Positions 1 through 7,864 of a stretch of DNA of 64,000 nt are shown piece by piece. Numbering within the stretch: position 1 is the stretch's first letter; every line of letters starts with the position of its first letter. This DNA comes from Alistipes_A hominis. GTDB taxonomy: Bacteria; Bacteroidota; Bacteroidia; Bacteroidales; Rikenellaceae. A program made the position numbers and the translations under genes. The notes beneath the pieces are model-generated. The model made no database searches, was not told the origin of the DNA, and was given only the letters and a program-made list of their open reading frames with translations. Location: positions 310,001-374,000 of the forward strand of contig NZ_JACOOK010000001.1 in the NCBI RefSeq assembly GCF_014288115.1, in the 5' to 3' direction.

Positions 1-2
1 GG

Positions 3-341
3 AACTTCCTTCCGGTGCTCGACATCGAACCGCACCGTTTCATGACCGATCCGAAAAAAATGGTCCGAGAGGCGAAAGCCTTTTGCAACGAAATCAAACG
101 CTATTACGGAACCAATCCGATCATATACTGCTCGACGAATTTTTACGAAACATACCTGCACGGAGACTTCAAGGCAAAAAACTACCCGCTTTGGATCGCC
201 GATTACCGCGGGTGCCCCGAGCTGGACTGGCAAATCTGGCAGCATACCGATTCGCATACGATTTCCGGCATACGGCGCAAGGTCGACCGGAACGTCTTCC
301 GAGGCAGTGAACAAGAACTTCAAAAGCTGATTTTGCAATGA
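3..341 (+). CDS. GH25-family lysozyme, C-terminal part (5' truncated)
   Basis: The gene runs off the left edge of the window, leaving 112 residues. The frame is open from base 3 and reads NFLPVLDIE, the beta-strand of the glycoside hydrolase family 25 fold that carries the catalytic acidic pair (D and E). Further on, residues reading YYGTNPIIYCSTNFY and PLWIADYRGCPELDWQIWQ match the conserved later strands of GH25 (Cellosyl/lysozyme M1 type). Members cleave the beta-1,4 link between MurNAc and GlcNAc in peptidoglycan. The N-terminus, including any signal peptide, is outside the window, so location cannot be judged. The stop codon overlaps the nadB start by four bases (ATGA), which suggests translational coupling. 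Confidence 0.85.
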   Translation, partial: NFLPVLDIEPHRFMTDPKKMVREAKAFCNEIKRYYGTNPIIYCSTNFYETYLHGDFKAKNYPLWIADYRGCPELDWQIWQHTDSHTISGIRRKVDRNVFRGSEQELQKLILQ

Positions 342-1915
342 ATATAGAAACGGATTTTCTGGTCGTCGGCAGCGGTATCGCCGGACTCAGCTTCGCGCTG
401 AAAGCCGCCGAATACGGAAAGGTAATGATCGTTACCAAAGGCGAGCTCGGCGAATGCAACACGGATTACGCGCAGGGCGGCATCGCATCGGTAATGTACG
501 ATCCCGATACGTTCGAGAAACACATCCACGACACGCTGGTGTGCGGCGCGGGCATTTGCGACCGGGCGGCGGTCGAACAGGTCGTGACGCATGCGCCGAC
601 GGTCATCAAACAACTGATCCACTGGGGCGCGAAATTCGACAAGGACGGCTCGGGACGCTACGAACTGGCCCGCGAAGGAGGGCACAGCGAGCACCGCATC
701 CTGCACCACAAAGACATCACCGGCCACGAGATCGAACGCGCGCTGATGCGCCGCGTCAAGCGCCACCACAACATCGAAATCTACGAGCATCATTTCGCGG
801 TCGACATCCTGACGCAGCACCACCTGGGCAAGTTGGTCAAAAAAAGCACGCCGGACATCACCTGCTTCGGCGCTTACGTGCTGAATCTGAAAAAGCATGA
901 AATCTATACGGTGCTGGCCAAAATAACGGTCATGGCCACCGGCGGGGTCGGCAATATTTACCATACGACGACCAACCCGGCCGTAGCGACCGGCGACGGC
1001 ATCGCGATGGTACACCGCGCGAAGGGAGCGGTCGAAAACATGCAGTTCCTGCAGTTCCACCCGACCTCGCTGTACAACCCCGGCGAACGGCCGTCGTTTC
1101 TGATCAGCGAGGCGATGCGCGGGTTCGGCGCGCTGCTCAGGCTGCAAAACGGCAAGGAGTTCATGCACAAATACCACCCGATGGGGTCGCTCGCGCCGCG
1201 CGACGTTGTGGCGCGCAGCATCGACCACGAAATGAAAATATCGGGCGACGAATTCGTTTACCTCGACATCACGCACAAAGACCCGAAAGAGGTCATCAAC
1301 CACTTCCCGAACATTTATCAGAAATGCCTGTCGGTCGGCATCGACCTGACCAAGGATATGATCCCGGTCGTGCCGGCGGCGCATTACTGCTGCGGCGGCG
1401 TGAAGGTCAACCTGAACGGGGAGTCGTCGATCCGGCACCTGTACGCGCTCGGCGAAACCTCTTCGACCGGTCTGCACGGCGGCAACCGCCTGGCGTCGAA
1501 TTCGCTGATGGAAGCCGCCGTCTATGCCGACGTAGCGGCGCAGCACGCCATCTCGCTGCTGAATACGATCGAGTTGCAGCGCAATATTCCGGCCTGGGAC
1601 TACGAAGGCACGGCCATCCCGGAAGAGATGGCACTGATTACGCAGAATTACAAGGAGATGCAGCTGATCATGAGTAATTATGTCGGCATCGTGCGCTCGA
1701 ACCTGCGGCTCGAACGGGCCAAACGCCGCCTCGAAATCATTTTCAAAGAGACCGAGGAGTTGTACCTGAAATCGACCCTCAGTCAGCACCTGTGCGAACT
1801 GCGCAACATGATCGCCGTGGGCTATCTGATCATCAAGCAAGCCGAGGCGATGCACGAAAGCGTCGGGCTGCACTACTCGATCGACTATCCGGCCAAACCC
1901 GTAAACATGGAATAA
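338..1915 (+). CDS. nadB: L-aspartate oxidase NadB
   Basis: NadB is a cytoplasmic flavoprotein that oxidises L-aspartate to iminoaspartate, the first step of de novo NAD synthesis; NadA then condenses the product with DHAP. The 525-residue length is normal. The N-terminus has the dinucleotide-binding motif VVGSGIAGLS (residues 9-18). Other family blocks are DYAQGGIA, HGGRVGN-type residues around 'MATGGVGNIY', the active-site region 'QFHPTSLY', and 'APRDVVARSID'. The late block GGVKVNLNGESSIRHLYALG with 'GLHGGNRLASNSLMEA' is typical of NadB/fumarate reductase flavoproteins. Lacking the covalent-FAD context and lying apart from sdhB genes, it is NadB rather than SdhA. The start overlaps the preceding stop. 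nadA and nadC are not in the window. Confidence 0.95.
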   Translation: MNIETDFLVVGSGIAGLSFALKAAEYGKVMIVTKGELGECNTDYAQGGIASVMYDPDTFEKHIHDTLVCGAGICDRAAVEQVVTHAPTVIKQLIHWGAKFDKDGSGRYELAREGGHSEHRILHHKDITGHEIERALMRRVKRHHNIEIYEHHFAVDILTQHHLGKLVKKSTPDITCFGAYVLNLKKHEIYTVLAKITVMATGGVGNIYHTTTNPAVATGDGIAMVHRAKGAVENMQFLQFHPTSLYNPGERPSFLISEAMRGFGALLRLQNGKEFMHKYHPMGSLAPRDVVARSIDHEMKISGDEFVYLDITHKDPKEVINHFPNIYQKCLSVGIDLTKDMIPVVPAAHYCCGGVKVNLNGESSIRHLYALGETSSTGLHGGNRLASNSLMEAAVYADVAAQHAISLLNTIELQRNIPAWDYEGTAIPEEMALITQNYKEMQLIMSNYVGIVRSNLRLERAKRRLEIIFKETEELYLKSTLSQHLCELRNMIAVGYLIIKQAEAMHESVGLHYSIDYPAKPVNME

Positions 1916-2703
1916 TGTTCAGAATAACCGCCTTTCTACTGTGCGCGCTGGCGCTGCTCGGCTCGTGCGCGAACGAACGGCAGGACGACCGGACGGCCGA
2001 CCTGCGCGGCAAAAGCGTGCTCGTATTCACCGGGCATGGCGACGGCTATGTACATGAAAATATCGCGGCGTCGGCGCGGATGCTGCAGGAGATGGCCGCC
2101 GAAAACGGCTTTGCAGCCGATACTACGTCGAACACAGCCGTTTTCTGCGACGACTCGCTGTCGAAATACGACGCGATCGTCTACGCGAACGCGAGCTATG
2201 TCGAACCGTTGCTGGACACGGCGCAGCGCGGCGCTTTCGAGCGGTTCGTCCGGCGCGGCGGCGGTTTCGTCGGCCTGCATGCGGCAGCCTGTACCGGACG
2301 CGGCTGGGAATGGTTCACGCAGATGATCGGCGGACGATTCGACTTTCATCCGCCGCTGCAACGACTGACGCTGAAAGTGGTCGACCAATCCCATCCTTCG
2401 ACCGCACAGTTGCCCGATACGCTACAAACCGAAGACGAACTGTACGTATTCAAACGGCTGAACCCCGAAGCGCGGATCCTGGCCATCTGGGAAACCGCCG
2501 GCGTGGACTGGGCCGGCCGCGAACCGGAAGCGCTGACGCCGAGTATCCCGGCCGTATGGTGCAATCAGTTCGACGGCGGGCGCAGTTGGTACACCGCCCT
2601 GGGACACGACAGCCAAAATTACGACGACCCGCAATACCGGGCGCAGGTGCTCGGCGCACTCCGCTGGGTCGCCGCCGGGCCGGCTCCGGAAAAACAACCG
2701 TAA
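1915..2703 (+). CDS. ThuA-like domain lipoprotein
   Basis: A 262-residue protein whose start codon overlaps the nadB stop by one base; this ATG gives a clean lipoprotein signal (LLCALALLGSC, Cys near residue 18). A longer reading from upstream would run through nadB. The body matches the ThuA/trehalose-utilisation fold, a class I glutamine-amidotransferase-like domain: VLVFTGHGDGYVHENIA at the start, the turn GGGFVGLHAA in the middle, the block 'EDELYVFKR' and a C-terminal 'AVWCNQFDGGRSWYTALGHD'. Such proteins often occur as secreted sugar-related proteins in Bacteroidota, but their reaction is mostly unknown. Placement between nadB and prfC gives no functional hint. Function beyond fold is unassigned. 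Confidence 0.85.
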   Translation: MFRITAFLLCALALLGSCANERQDDRTADLRGKSVLVFTGHGDGYVHENIAASARMLQEMAAENGFAADTTSNTAVFCDDSLSKYDAIVYANASYVEPLLDTAQRGAFERFVRRGGGFVGLHAAACTGRGWEWFTQMIGGRFDFHPPLQRLTLKVVDQSHPSTAQLPDTLQTEDELYVFKRLNPEARILAIWETAGVDWAGREPEALTPSIPAVWCNQFDGGRSWYTALGHDSQNYDDPQYRAQVLGALRWVAAGPAPEKQP

Positions 2704-2722
2704 CACCGTAACGAACGAAACG

Positions 2723-4300
2723 ATGGAATTAGAACAGGAAATACGACGCAGGCGGACATTCGCCATCATCAGCCACCCGGACGCAGGGAAAACGACGCTA
2801 ACCGAAAAACTGCTGCTCTTCGGCGGGGCCATCCACGTGGCCGGGGCCGTCAAATCGAACAAAATCAAAAAGGGAGCCACGTCGGACTTCATGGAGATCG
2901 AACGACAGCGAGGAATCTCGGTCGCCACATCGGTCATGGGCTTCGAATATAAGGATGTAAAAATCAACATTCTGGATACGCCGGGGCACGAAGATTTCGC
3001 CGAAGACACCTACCGCACGCTGACGGCCGTCGACAGTGTGATCATCGTGATCGACGGAGCCAAAGGCGTCGAAACGCAGACCCGCAAGCTGATGGAAGTG
3101 TGCCGGATGCGCAATACGCCCGTAATGGTTTTCATCAACAAACTCGACCGGCCGTGCAAAGATCCGTTCGACCTGCTCGACGAGATCGAAAAAGAGCTGA
3201 AAATCAAGGTGCGTCCGCTAGCATGGCCGATTAGCACCGGGCCGACGTTCAAAGGCGTGTACGACCTGTACGGCGACCGGCTGTCGCTATTCTTCGGCGC
3301 CGACAAGCAGTCGGCCGAAGGGGAAACGCTCGACGTCAAACTGAACGATCCGGCTATCGACAGGTACATCGAACCGTTCACGCAGCATCTGCGCGACGAC
3401 CTGGAACTGGTCGAAGGGGTCTATCCGCCGTTCGAACTGGACAGTTACCGGGCCGGAACGGTCGCGCCGGTTTTCTTCGGCAGCGCGCTGAACAATTTCG
3501 GCGTCCGCGAGTTGCTCGACTGTTTTATCGACATCGCCCCGTCGCCGGGGAAATCGCATACGGCGCAACGCGACATCGACCCGTACGAACCCAAACTGAC
3601 CGGATTCGTCTTTAAAATCCATGCGAACATGGACCCGAACCACCGCGACAGGATCGCCTTCCTGAAGATTTGTTCGGGAGTTTTCGAACGCAATAAACCG
3701 TACCTGCATGTACGCTCCGGCAAAAACATCAAGTTCGCCGCGCCGACCGCATTTATGGCCGAAAAGAAATCGGTGATCGACGAAGCCTTCCCGGGCGATA
3801 TCGTCGGCCTGCACGACACCGGCAACTTCAAAATAGGCGACACGTTTACCGAAGGCGAACAGTTGCAGTTCGTCGGCATCCCGAGCTTCTCGCCGGAGTT
3901 GTTCCGTTACATCGAAAACGGCGACCCGATGAAATTCAAGCAACTGGCCAAAGGGATCGACCAACTGATGGACGAAGGCGTGGCCCAACTGTTCACCAGC
4001 AAGATGAACGGCCGCAAGATCATCGGCACGGTCGGGGCGTTGCAGTTCGAAGTGATTCAGTACCGGCTCGAACACGAATACGGCGCGCTGTGCCGCTACG
4101 AACCGGTGCAGGTGTACAAAGCCTGCTGGGTCGAGTCGGATAACGAGGCGCAAATGGAGGATTTCCGCAAACGGAAGTTCAACAGCATGGCGCTCGACAA
4201 GCACGGCCGCGAAGTCTTCCTTGCAGACACTTCGTACGCGCTGTCGCTGGCCCAAGAGAAATTTCCGGACATCCGGTTCCACTTCACGTCGGAATTTTAA
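2723..4300 (+). CDS. prfC: Peptide chain release factor 3
   Basis: RF3 is a translational GTPase that recycles RF1/RF2 from the ribosome after termination. The 525-residue length matches E. coli RF3 (529). G1 is HPDAGKTTLTEK (about residues 19-30), G2 lies in 'RQRGISVATSV', G3 is DTPGHEDF and G4 is NKLD. The substrate block KGVYDLYGDRLSLFF and the C-terminal 'GALQFEVIQYRLEHEYG' are RF3-specific and separate it from EF-G. It starts 19 bases after the ThuA-like gene, so it is probably co-transcribed with nadB. A strong intrinsic terminator follows the stop. Confidence 0.97.
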   Translation: MELEQEIRRRRTFAIISHPDAGKTTLTEKLLLFGGAIHVAGAVKSNKIKKGATSDFMEIERQRGISVATSVMGFEYKDVKINILDTPGHEDFAEDTYRTLTAVDSVIIVIDGAKGVETQTRKLMEVCRMRNTPVMVFINKLDRPCKDPFDLLDEIEKELKIKVRPLAWPISTGPTFKGVYDLYGDRLSLFFGADKQSAEGETLDVKLNDPAIDRYIEPFTQHLRDDLELVEGVYPPFELDSYRAGTVAPVFFGSALNNFGVRELLDCFIDIAPSPGKSHTAQRDIDPYEPKLTGFVFKIHANMDPNHRDRIAFLKICSGVFERNKPYLHVRSGKNIKFAAPTAFMAEKKSVIDEAFPGDIVGLHDTGNFKIGDTFTEGEQLQFVGIPSFSPELFRYIENGDPMKFKQLAKGIDQLMDEGVAQLFTSKMNGRKIIGTVGALQFEVIQYRLEHEYGALCRYEPVQVYKACWVESDNEAQMEDFRKRKFNSMALDKHGREVFLADTSYALSLAQEKFPDIRFHFTSEF

Positions 4301-4316
4301 AACGATACAATCGTAC

Positions 4317-4353
4317 AAAACGAGCTCCGGCCCGAAACCGGAGCTCGTTTTGT
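4317..4353 (+). terminator. Intrinsic terminator after prfC
   Basis: Perfect stem CGAGCTCCGG (4321-4330) with CCGGAGCTCG (4338-4347), loop CCCGAAA, flanked by AAAA before and TTTTGTT after. It ends the nadB-prfC transcript. Confidence 0.9.
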
Positions 4354-4393
4354 TATTCCCCGCCGGAAAAAGCACAATAAAAAAGTCCGATTA

Positions 4394-4425
4394 TTTCATT
4401 TTCGACGGATTATTTTTTAACTTTA
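4394..4425 (+). promoter_or_regulatory. Candidate promoter of the small membrane protein pair
   Basis: TTTC (4394-4397), 20 bp, TAACTTTA (4418-4425). This is one base off the Bacteroidota -7 consensus TAnnTTTG. It lies in an AT-rich gap about 50 bases before the first small ORF. Confidence 0.4.
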
Positions 4426-4474
4426 ACAAATCTTCGTACCGAGGACAATTTACGACAAATCGCATAATTATAGG

Positions 4475-4717
4475 ATGTTAACCCGGGATGAAAAAAAAGA
4501 CTTCCTTTTATCCATTGCATTCTTTGCGATATGGATATACCTGACGATTCAGACGATTCTGTCAAAATATTGGGATACGCTCGCTTTCGCCGTTTTCGTC
4601 TTGACCGTGTCGATTGTTCTTGCATATATCAAAAATAAATTTGTCTCGCGGATCATACGGGGAATACTCGTTTTATATGTCGTAACCAGAATTTACCGAA
4701 ACGGAATTTTCAGCTAA
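4475..4717 (+). CDS. Small integral membrane protein, copy 1 of a tandem pair
   Basis: An 80-residue protein I do not recognise. It has a short charged N-terminus, two hydrophobic stretches (about residues 11-30 and 34-50) and a third near the C-terminus after a basic segment. The segment IKNKFVSRIIRG followed by a hydrophobic run and the ending GIFS is repeated almost unchanged in the next gene, so the two are probably paralogues. Base composition is more AT-rich than in neighbouring housekeeping genes, which may mean recent acquisition or relaxed constraint. No enzymatic motif is visible. The paired similarity makes a real gene more likely than chance. Confidence 0.6.
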   Translation: MLTRDEKKDFLLSIAFFAIWIYLTIQTILSKYWDTLAFAVFVLTVSIVLAYIKNKFVSRIIRGILVLYVVTRIYRNGIFS

Positions 4718-4734
4718 TCCTCAATTCGAAGACC

Positions 4735-4986
4735 ATGCCCGGAAAACGATTAACGACTAAAATATCGGGAAACAATCCCCTTCTTTTGTTCTCGGCGCTC
4801 CTAACAGGATATAGCCCCATGATTCTGCTGAAACGATGGGACGTACTCGTTATGGGTATCGTCCTGGTTGCCTGGCTCGCATGTCCCGCAATCGTCAAAA
4901 ACAAAATCGTCTTACGAATCATAAGGGGAACGTTCATCGTCCTCATAACGACAATCATCATCTGGAGAGACGAAATATTCAGTTAA
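4735..4986 (+). CDS. Small integral membrane protein, copy 2 of a tandem pair
   Basis: An 83-residue protein starting 17 bases after copy 1. It has a basic N-terminus (MPGKRLTTKISG), then hydrophobic segments around residues 16-33, 37-53 and 62-77. The segment VKNKIVLRIIRG and the ending EIFS align with IKNKFVSRIIRG and GIFS of the upstream gene, whereas the N-terminal halves differ. I cannot assign a function. Candidates include a small membrane toxin or immunity protein, or a remnant of a larger membrane family. Neither is supported by a specific motif. Confidence 0.6.
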   Translation: MPGKRLTTKISGNNPLLLFSALLTGYSPMILLKRWDVLVMGIVLVAWLACPAIVKNKIVLRIIRGTFIVLITTIIIWRDEIFS

Positions 4987-5014
4987 TCCACCCCGAATAA
5001 TCATATGCGTTTTC

Positions 5015-5046
5015 TTTGGAAAACCGCCGGATAAACTATATCTTGG
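5015..5046 (+). promoter_or_regulatory. Candidate promoter for the outer-membrane barrel gene
   Basis: TTTG (5015-5018), 20 bp, TATCTTGG (5039-5046). It matches the Bacteroidota pattern with one -7 mismatch. The predicted transcript start lies about 12 bases before the TTG start at 5065, which supports that start. Confidence 0.5.
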
Positions 5047-5064
5047 CAACCAAACCTAACACCT

Positions 5065-7746
5065 TTGAAACCCTACATACGCTTTACCTTCGCCTTTTTG
5101 TTATCCCTATCGGCAGGTACCGCGCTCGCCCAAACCAAAACGGGATCACTGCACGGCGTAGTGGTCGATTCGGCACAGCGTGTCCCGCTGATCGGAGCGA
5201 CCGTAACCGTCGCTTCGCTTTTCGACACGGTCACCGTAATCACCGACAGGCAAGGAGCTTTCTCTATCGGACGAATACGCGATACGCTCGTCCGCACCCG
5301 AATCTCATACATCGGCTACCGGGATTTTTCGAGCCGGGTACGGATCGAGCCGAAAGGCACGCGGATGGATACGGTGGCGCTCGGAACAGCCGATTACCAG
5401 CTCGAAGCGGCCGTCGTACAGGGCGAACGCCCGCTGATGGGGCAGCGCGGCGACACGCTGATTTACCACGCCGAAGCGATACGAGTGCTGCCCGGCGACG
5501 AGAGTATGCAATTGGTGCTGCGGATGCCCGGCATGGAAGTCAAAGACGGAAAGATCACCGTGATGGGGAAAGTCGTCGAACGCACCTACGTCGACGGCAG
5601 GCCGCTGTTCGGGGAAAATTCCGAATCGGCGCTGCAATACCTCGAAGCCCGCGACGTGATCGATATCCAGGTATACGAAGAGCTGGTCGAAGAGGAAAAA
5701 ATCAAGAACAACGCGAACGGGAAAAAACGCACGGTCATGAACCTCATAACCCGCAGCAAACCCGAAAAGAGCATCAACGTCCGCGTCGAGGGCGGCTACG
5801 GAACCGACCTGGACGAAGGGGCCGACGGTCGGCACGGAGAGCGTTACCGGGCCGGCGGGACATACCGCTATTTCTCGGAAAAACGAAGCATGGGCGTACG
5901 CGCAGGAACCAACAACAGCAGCCAGGGGTCGGGCTACAATAAAAACACCTACGCCTCGGCCGACTTTTCGAAGCGCTGGGGGAAAGAATTTTTCATCGAC
6001 GGCAACTACAGCTACAACAACGATTTCAACCGCTCGCAGTCGATCTCCCGGCAGGTTTATTTTCCGACCGAGGATTACCAGTCGCGCACTTACGACGATA
6101 CGTCCAGAACCGAAAACGGATCGCAGAACCACCACGTCTCGCTGCACATGCGCTACAATACGAAAAACGACTTTCTGTTTTTCGCCCCGAACGCCCGTTT
6201 CTCGCGCAGCGTCTCCCGGAGTTACCGCGGCGCGCTGAACATGCTCGACGGCGAAACGCTGAACCGGGTCGCCACCTCGCAACGCAGCGACGGCGACAGT
6301 TACAACATCTCCGAAAACCTGGCCTGGTCGCATGCGTTCAAAGAAGGGAAGCACGGATTCAACCTGTCCGCGGACGGCACGCTGAGCAAAAACAACGACG
6401 ACGGCTGGCAGGTCGATTCGCTCTCTTCAACCAGCGACCGCACCTACTTGGAAAACACGGCCGAAGGCCACAACCGTTCCGTTTCGGGCGGCATCGGCTA
6501 CTTCTACCGTTTCAAGGAAAAATACTCGGTCGGGGTCAATTATCACATTTCCTATGAAAACAGCCGGTCGAAACGGCTTGCCGTCGACCGTTTCACCGGG
6601 CAGGTCGACACCTCGCTGACCTACGACTACTCGCGCAACTATACGACCCAGAACTACACCTTCAACATCAGCCATTTCACCGAGAAGCTCTACTTCGCCG
6701 TCAATGCCGGATACCGGTCTTCCCGGCTCAACAAGGACGAAGCGTTCCCGGACGAACGGCGCGACCGAATCACGTTCCGCAGCTTCCAGCCTTCGGCGTC
6801 GCTGAACTATACGATCAGCCCGACGCGGCGCATCTACGTCAACTACTCGTCCAACGCGCAACAGCCCGGGGTCGAACAGCTCCGCAACGAACTGAACTAC
6901 CAGAATCCGCTCAGTCTGTCGGGCGGCAATCCGGATCTGAAACAAAGCAACATGCACTCGGTATACATCGGATATACCGCCGCCAAAACCGAAAAATCGC
7001 GCACGTTCAGTCTCAACTTCAACGGTAGCGTCACCGCCCGCGAGATCGCCACCAAACAGGTATTCTTCACCGAAGACACGCCGCTGCCCGAATACAACGG
7101 CTACATCGCTCCGAAAGGCGCTACGCTGACCACGCCGGTCAACGTGAACGGCGCCGGATCGATGCGGCTCGGCGCCGGCTACTCGCTACCGGTCAAAGCG
7201 CTCGACATCACGTTCAGCGCCAACGCCGGATGCGCTTACAGCCGGCGCCCCACCTATATCGGCGACGAGCTGAACTACACGAACAGCCTCTCTCCGAACC
7301 TCAGCCTCAGCTTGATCGGCAACAAATCCCTCGTCTACCAGTTTTCGCTGTACACCAATACGGCGTACAACCGCACGTCGAACTCCCGGAAATCGGACAA
7401 CAACACAATCAACCAGACCGTAGCGACGAACCTGACCGTCAACATCGTCAAAAAGATATACGTCACGGCCAACTACAACTACTCGCTCTATCACAACTTC
7501 TCGTACGCCGACGGCGACGTGAACACGCACATCCTGAACCTAACGTTCGGCTGCAAGCTGTTCAAAAAACGACAGGGCGACATCAACATCACCGCCTACG
7601 ACTTGCTGAACCGCACCGCCAACTTCTCGACCAGCATGTTGGCCGACTACATCAGTTACAACTGGACGCAACGCTCCGGACGCTATCTGATGTTGAACCT
7701 CAGTTACAAATTCGACAAAACGGGAAAACTGAAAAAGAGAGATTAG
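5065..7746 (+). CDS. Outer-membrane beta-barrel protein with carboxypeptidase-like regulatory domain (TonB-receptor-like)
   Basis: An 893-residue outer-membrane protein. The first 23 residues are a clear Sec signal (FAFLLSLSAGTALAQ). Residues 24-110 form a carboxypeptidase-D regulatory-like domain (GSLHGVVVDSAQRVPLIGATV). A plug-like domain follows at about 110-220 (RGDTLIYHAEAIRVLPGD, RMPGMEVKDGKITVMGK). The rest is a long aromatic-rich barrel ending in YLMLNLSYKF. This is the OMP_b-brl_3-like family common in Bacteroidota; a TonB box is not obvious. The frame has an in-frame stop at 5032, so the start must lie between 5035 and the signal peptide. The only usable codon is TTG at 5065, an unusual start. 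No SusD partner is adjacent and the substrate is unknown. Confidence 0.85.
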   Translation: MKPYIRFTFAFLLSLSAGTALAQTKTGSLHGVVVDSAQRVPLIGATVTVASLFDTVTVITDRQGAFSIGRIRDTLVRTRISYIGYRDFSSRVRIEPKGTRMDTVALGTADYQLEAAVVQGERPLMGQRGDTLIYHAEAIRVLPGDESMQLVLRMPGMEVKDGKITVMGKVVERTYVDGRPLFGENSESALQYLEARDVIDIQVYEELVEEEKIKNNANGKKRTVMNLITRSKPEKSINVRVEGGYGTDLDEGADGRHGERYRAGGTYRYFSEKRSMGVRAGTNNSSQGSGYNKNTYASADFSKRWGKEFFIDGNYSYNNDFNRSQSISRQVYFPTEDYQSRTYDDTSRTENGSQNHHVSLHMRYNTKNDFLFFAPNARFSRSVSRSYRGALNMLDGETLNRVATSQRSDGDSYNISENLAWSHAFKEGKHGFNLSADGTLSKNNDDGWQVDSLSSTSDRTYLENTAEGHNRSVSGGIGYFYRFKEKYSVGVNYHISYENSRSKRLAVDRFTGQVDTSLTYDYSRNYTTQNYTFNISHFTEKLYFAVNAGYRSSRLNKDEAFPDERRDRITFRSFQPSASLNYTISPTRRIYVNYSSNAQQPGVEQLRNELNYQNPLSLSGGNPDLKQSNMHSVYIGYTAAKTEKSRTFSLNFNGSVTAREIATKQVFFTEDTPLPEYNGYIAPKGATLTTPVNVNGAGSMRLGAGYSLPVKALDITFSANAGCAYSRRPTYIGDELNYTNSLSPNLSLSLIGNKSLVYQFSLYTNTAYNRTSNSRKSDNNTINQTVATNLTVNIVKKIYVTANYNYSLYHNFSYADGDVNTHILNLTFGCKLFKKRQGDINITAYDLLNRTANFSTSMLADYISYNWTQRSGRYLMLNLSYKFDKTGKLKKRD

Positions 7747-7816
7747 CATCCGGAAACCGCCGGAACGGGAAAAACAAGAATTTGCTAAACTTTTTTAAAA
7801 ACAACCGGAAATTTCG

Positions 7817-7824
7817 TACATTTG
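7817..7824 (+). promoter_or_regulatory. -7 element before lysS
   Basis: TACATTTG is an exact match to TAnnTTTG, 41 bases before the lysS ATG. A -33 TTTG at the ideal spacing is not evident. Confidence 0.6.
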
Positions 7825-7864
7825 CAGCCTATTATTACGGACTTTTGCAATCAATCCACACCCT

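Noticed and set aside
320..1873. 517-codon antisense frame opposite nadB
   Set aside because: High-GC codon bias creates long open antisense frames; its protein is Arg/His/Val-rich with no motif, while nadB is unmistakable.
5005..5034. Nine-codon ORF (MRFLWKTAG) before the outer-membrane barrel
   Set aside because: Overlaps the predicted -33 region, no repeated regulatory codons and no hairpin follows.
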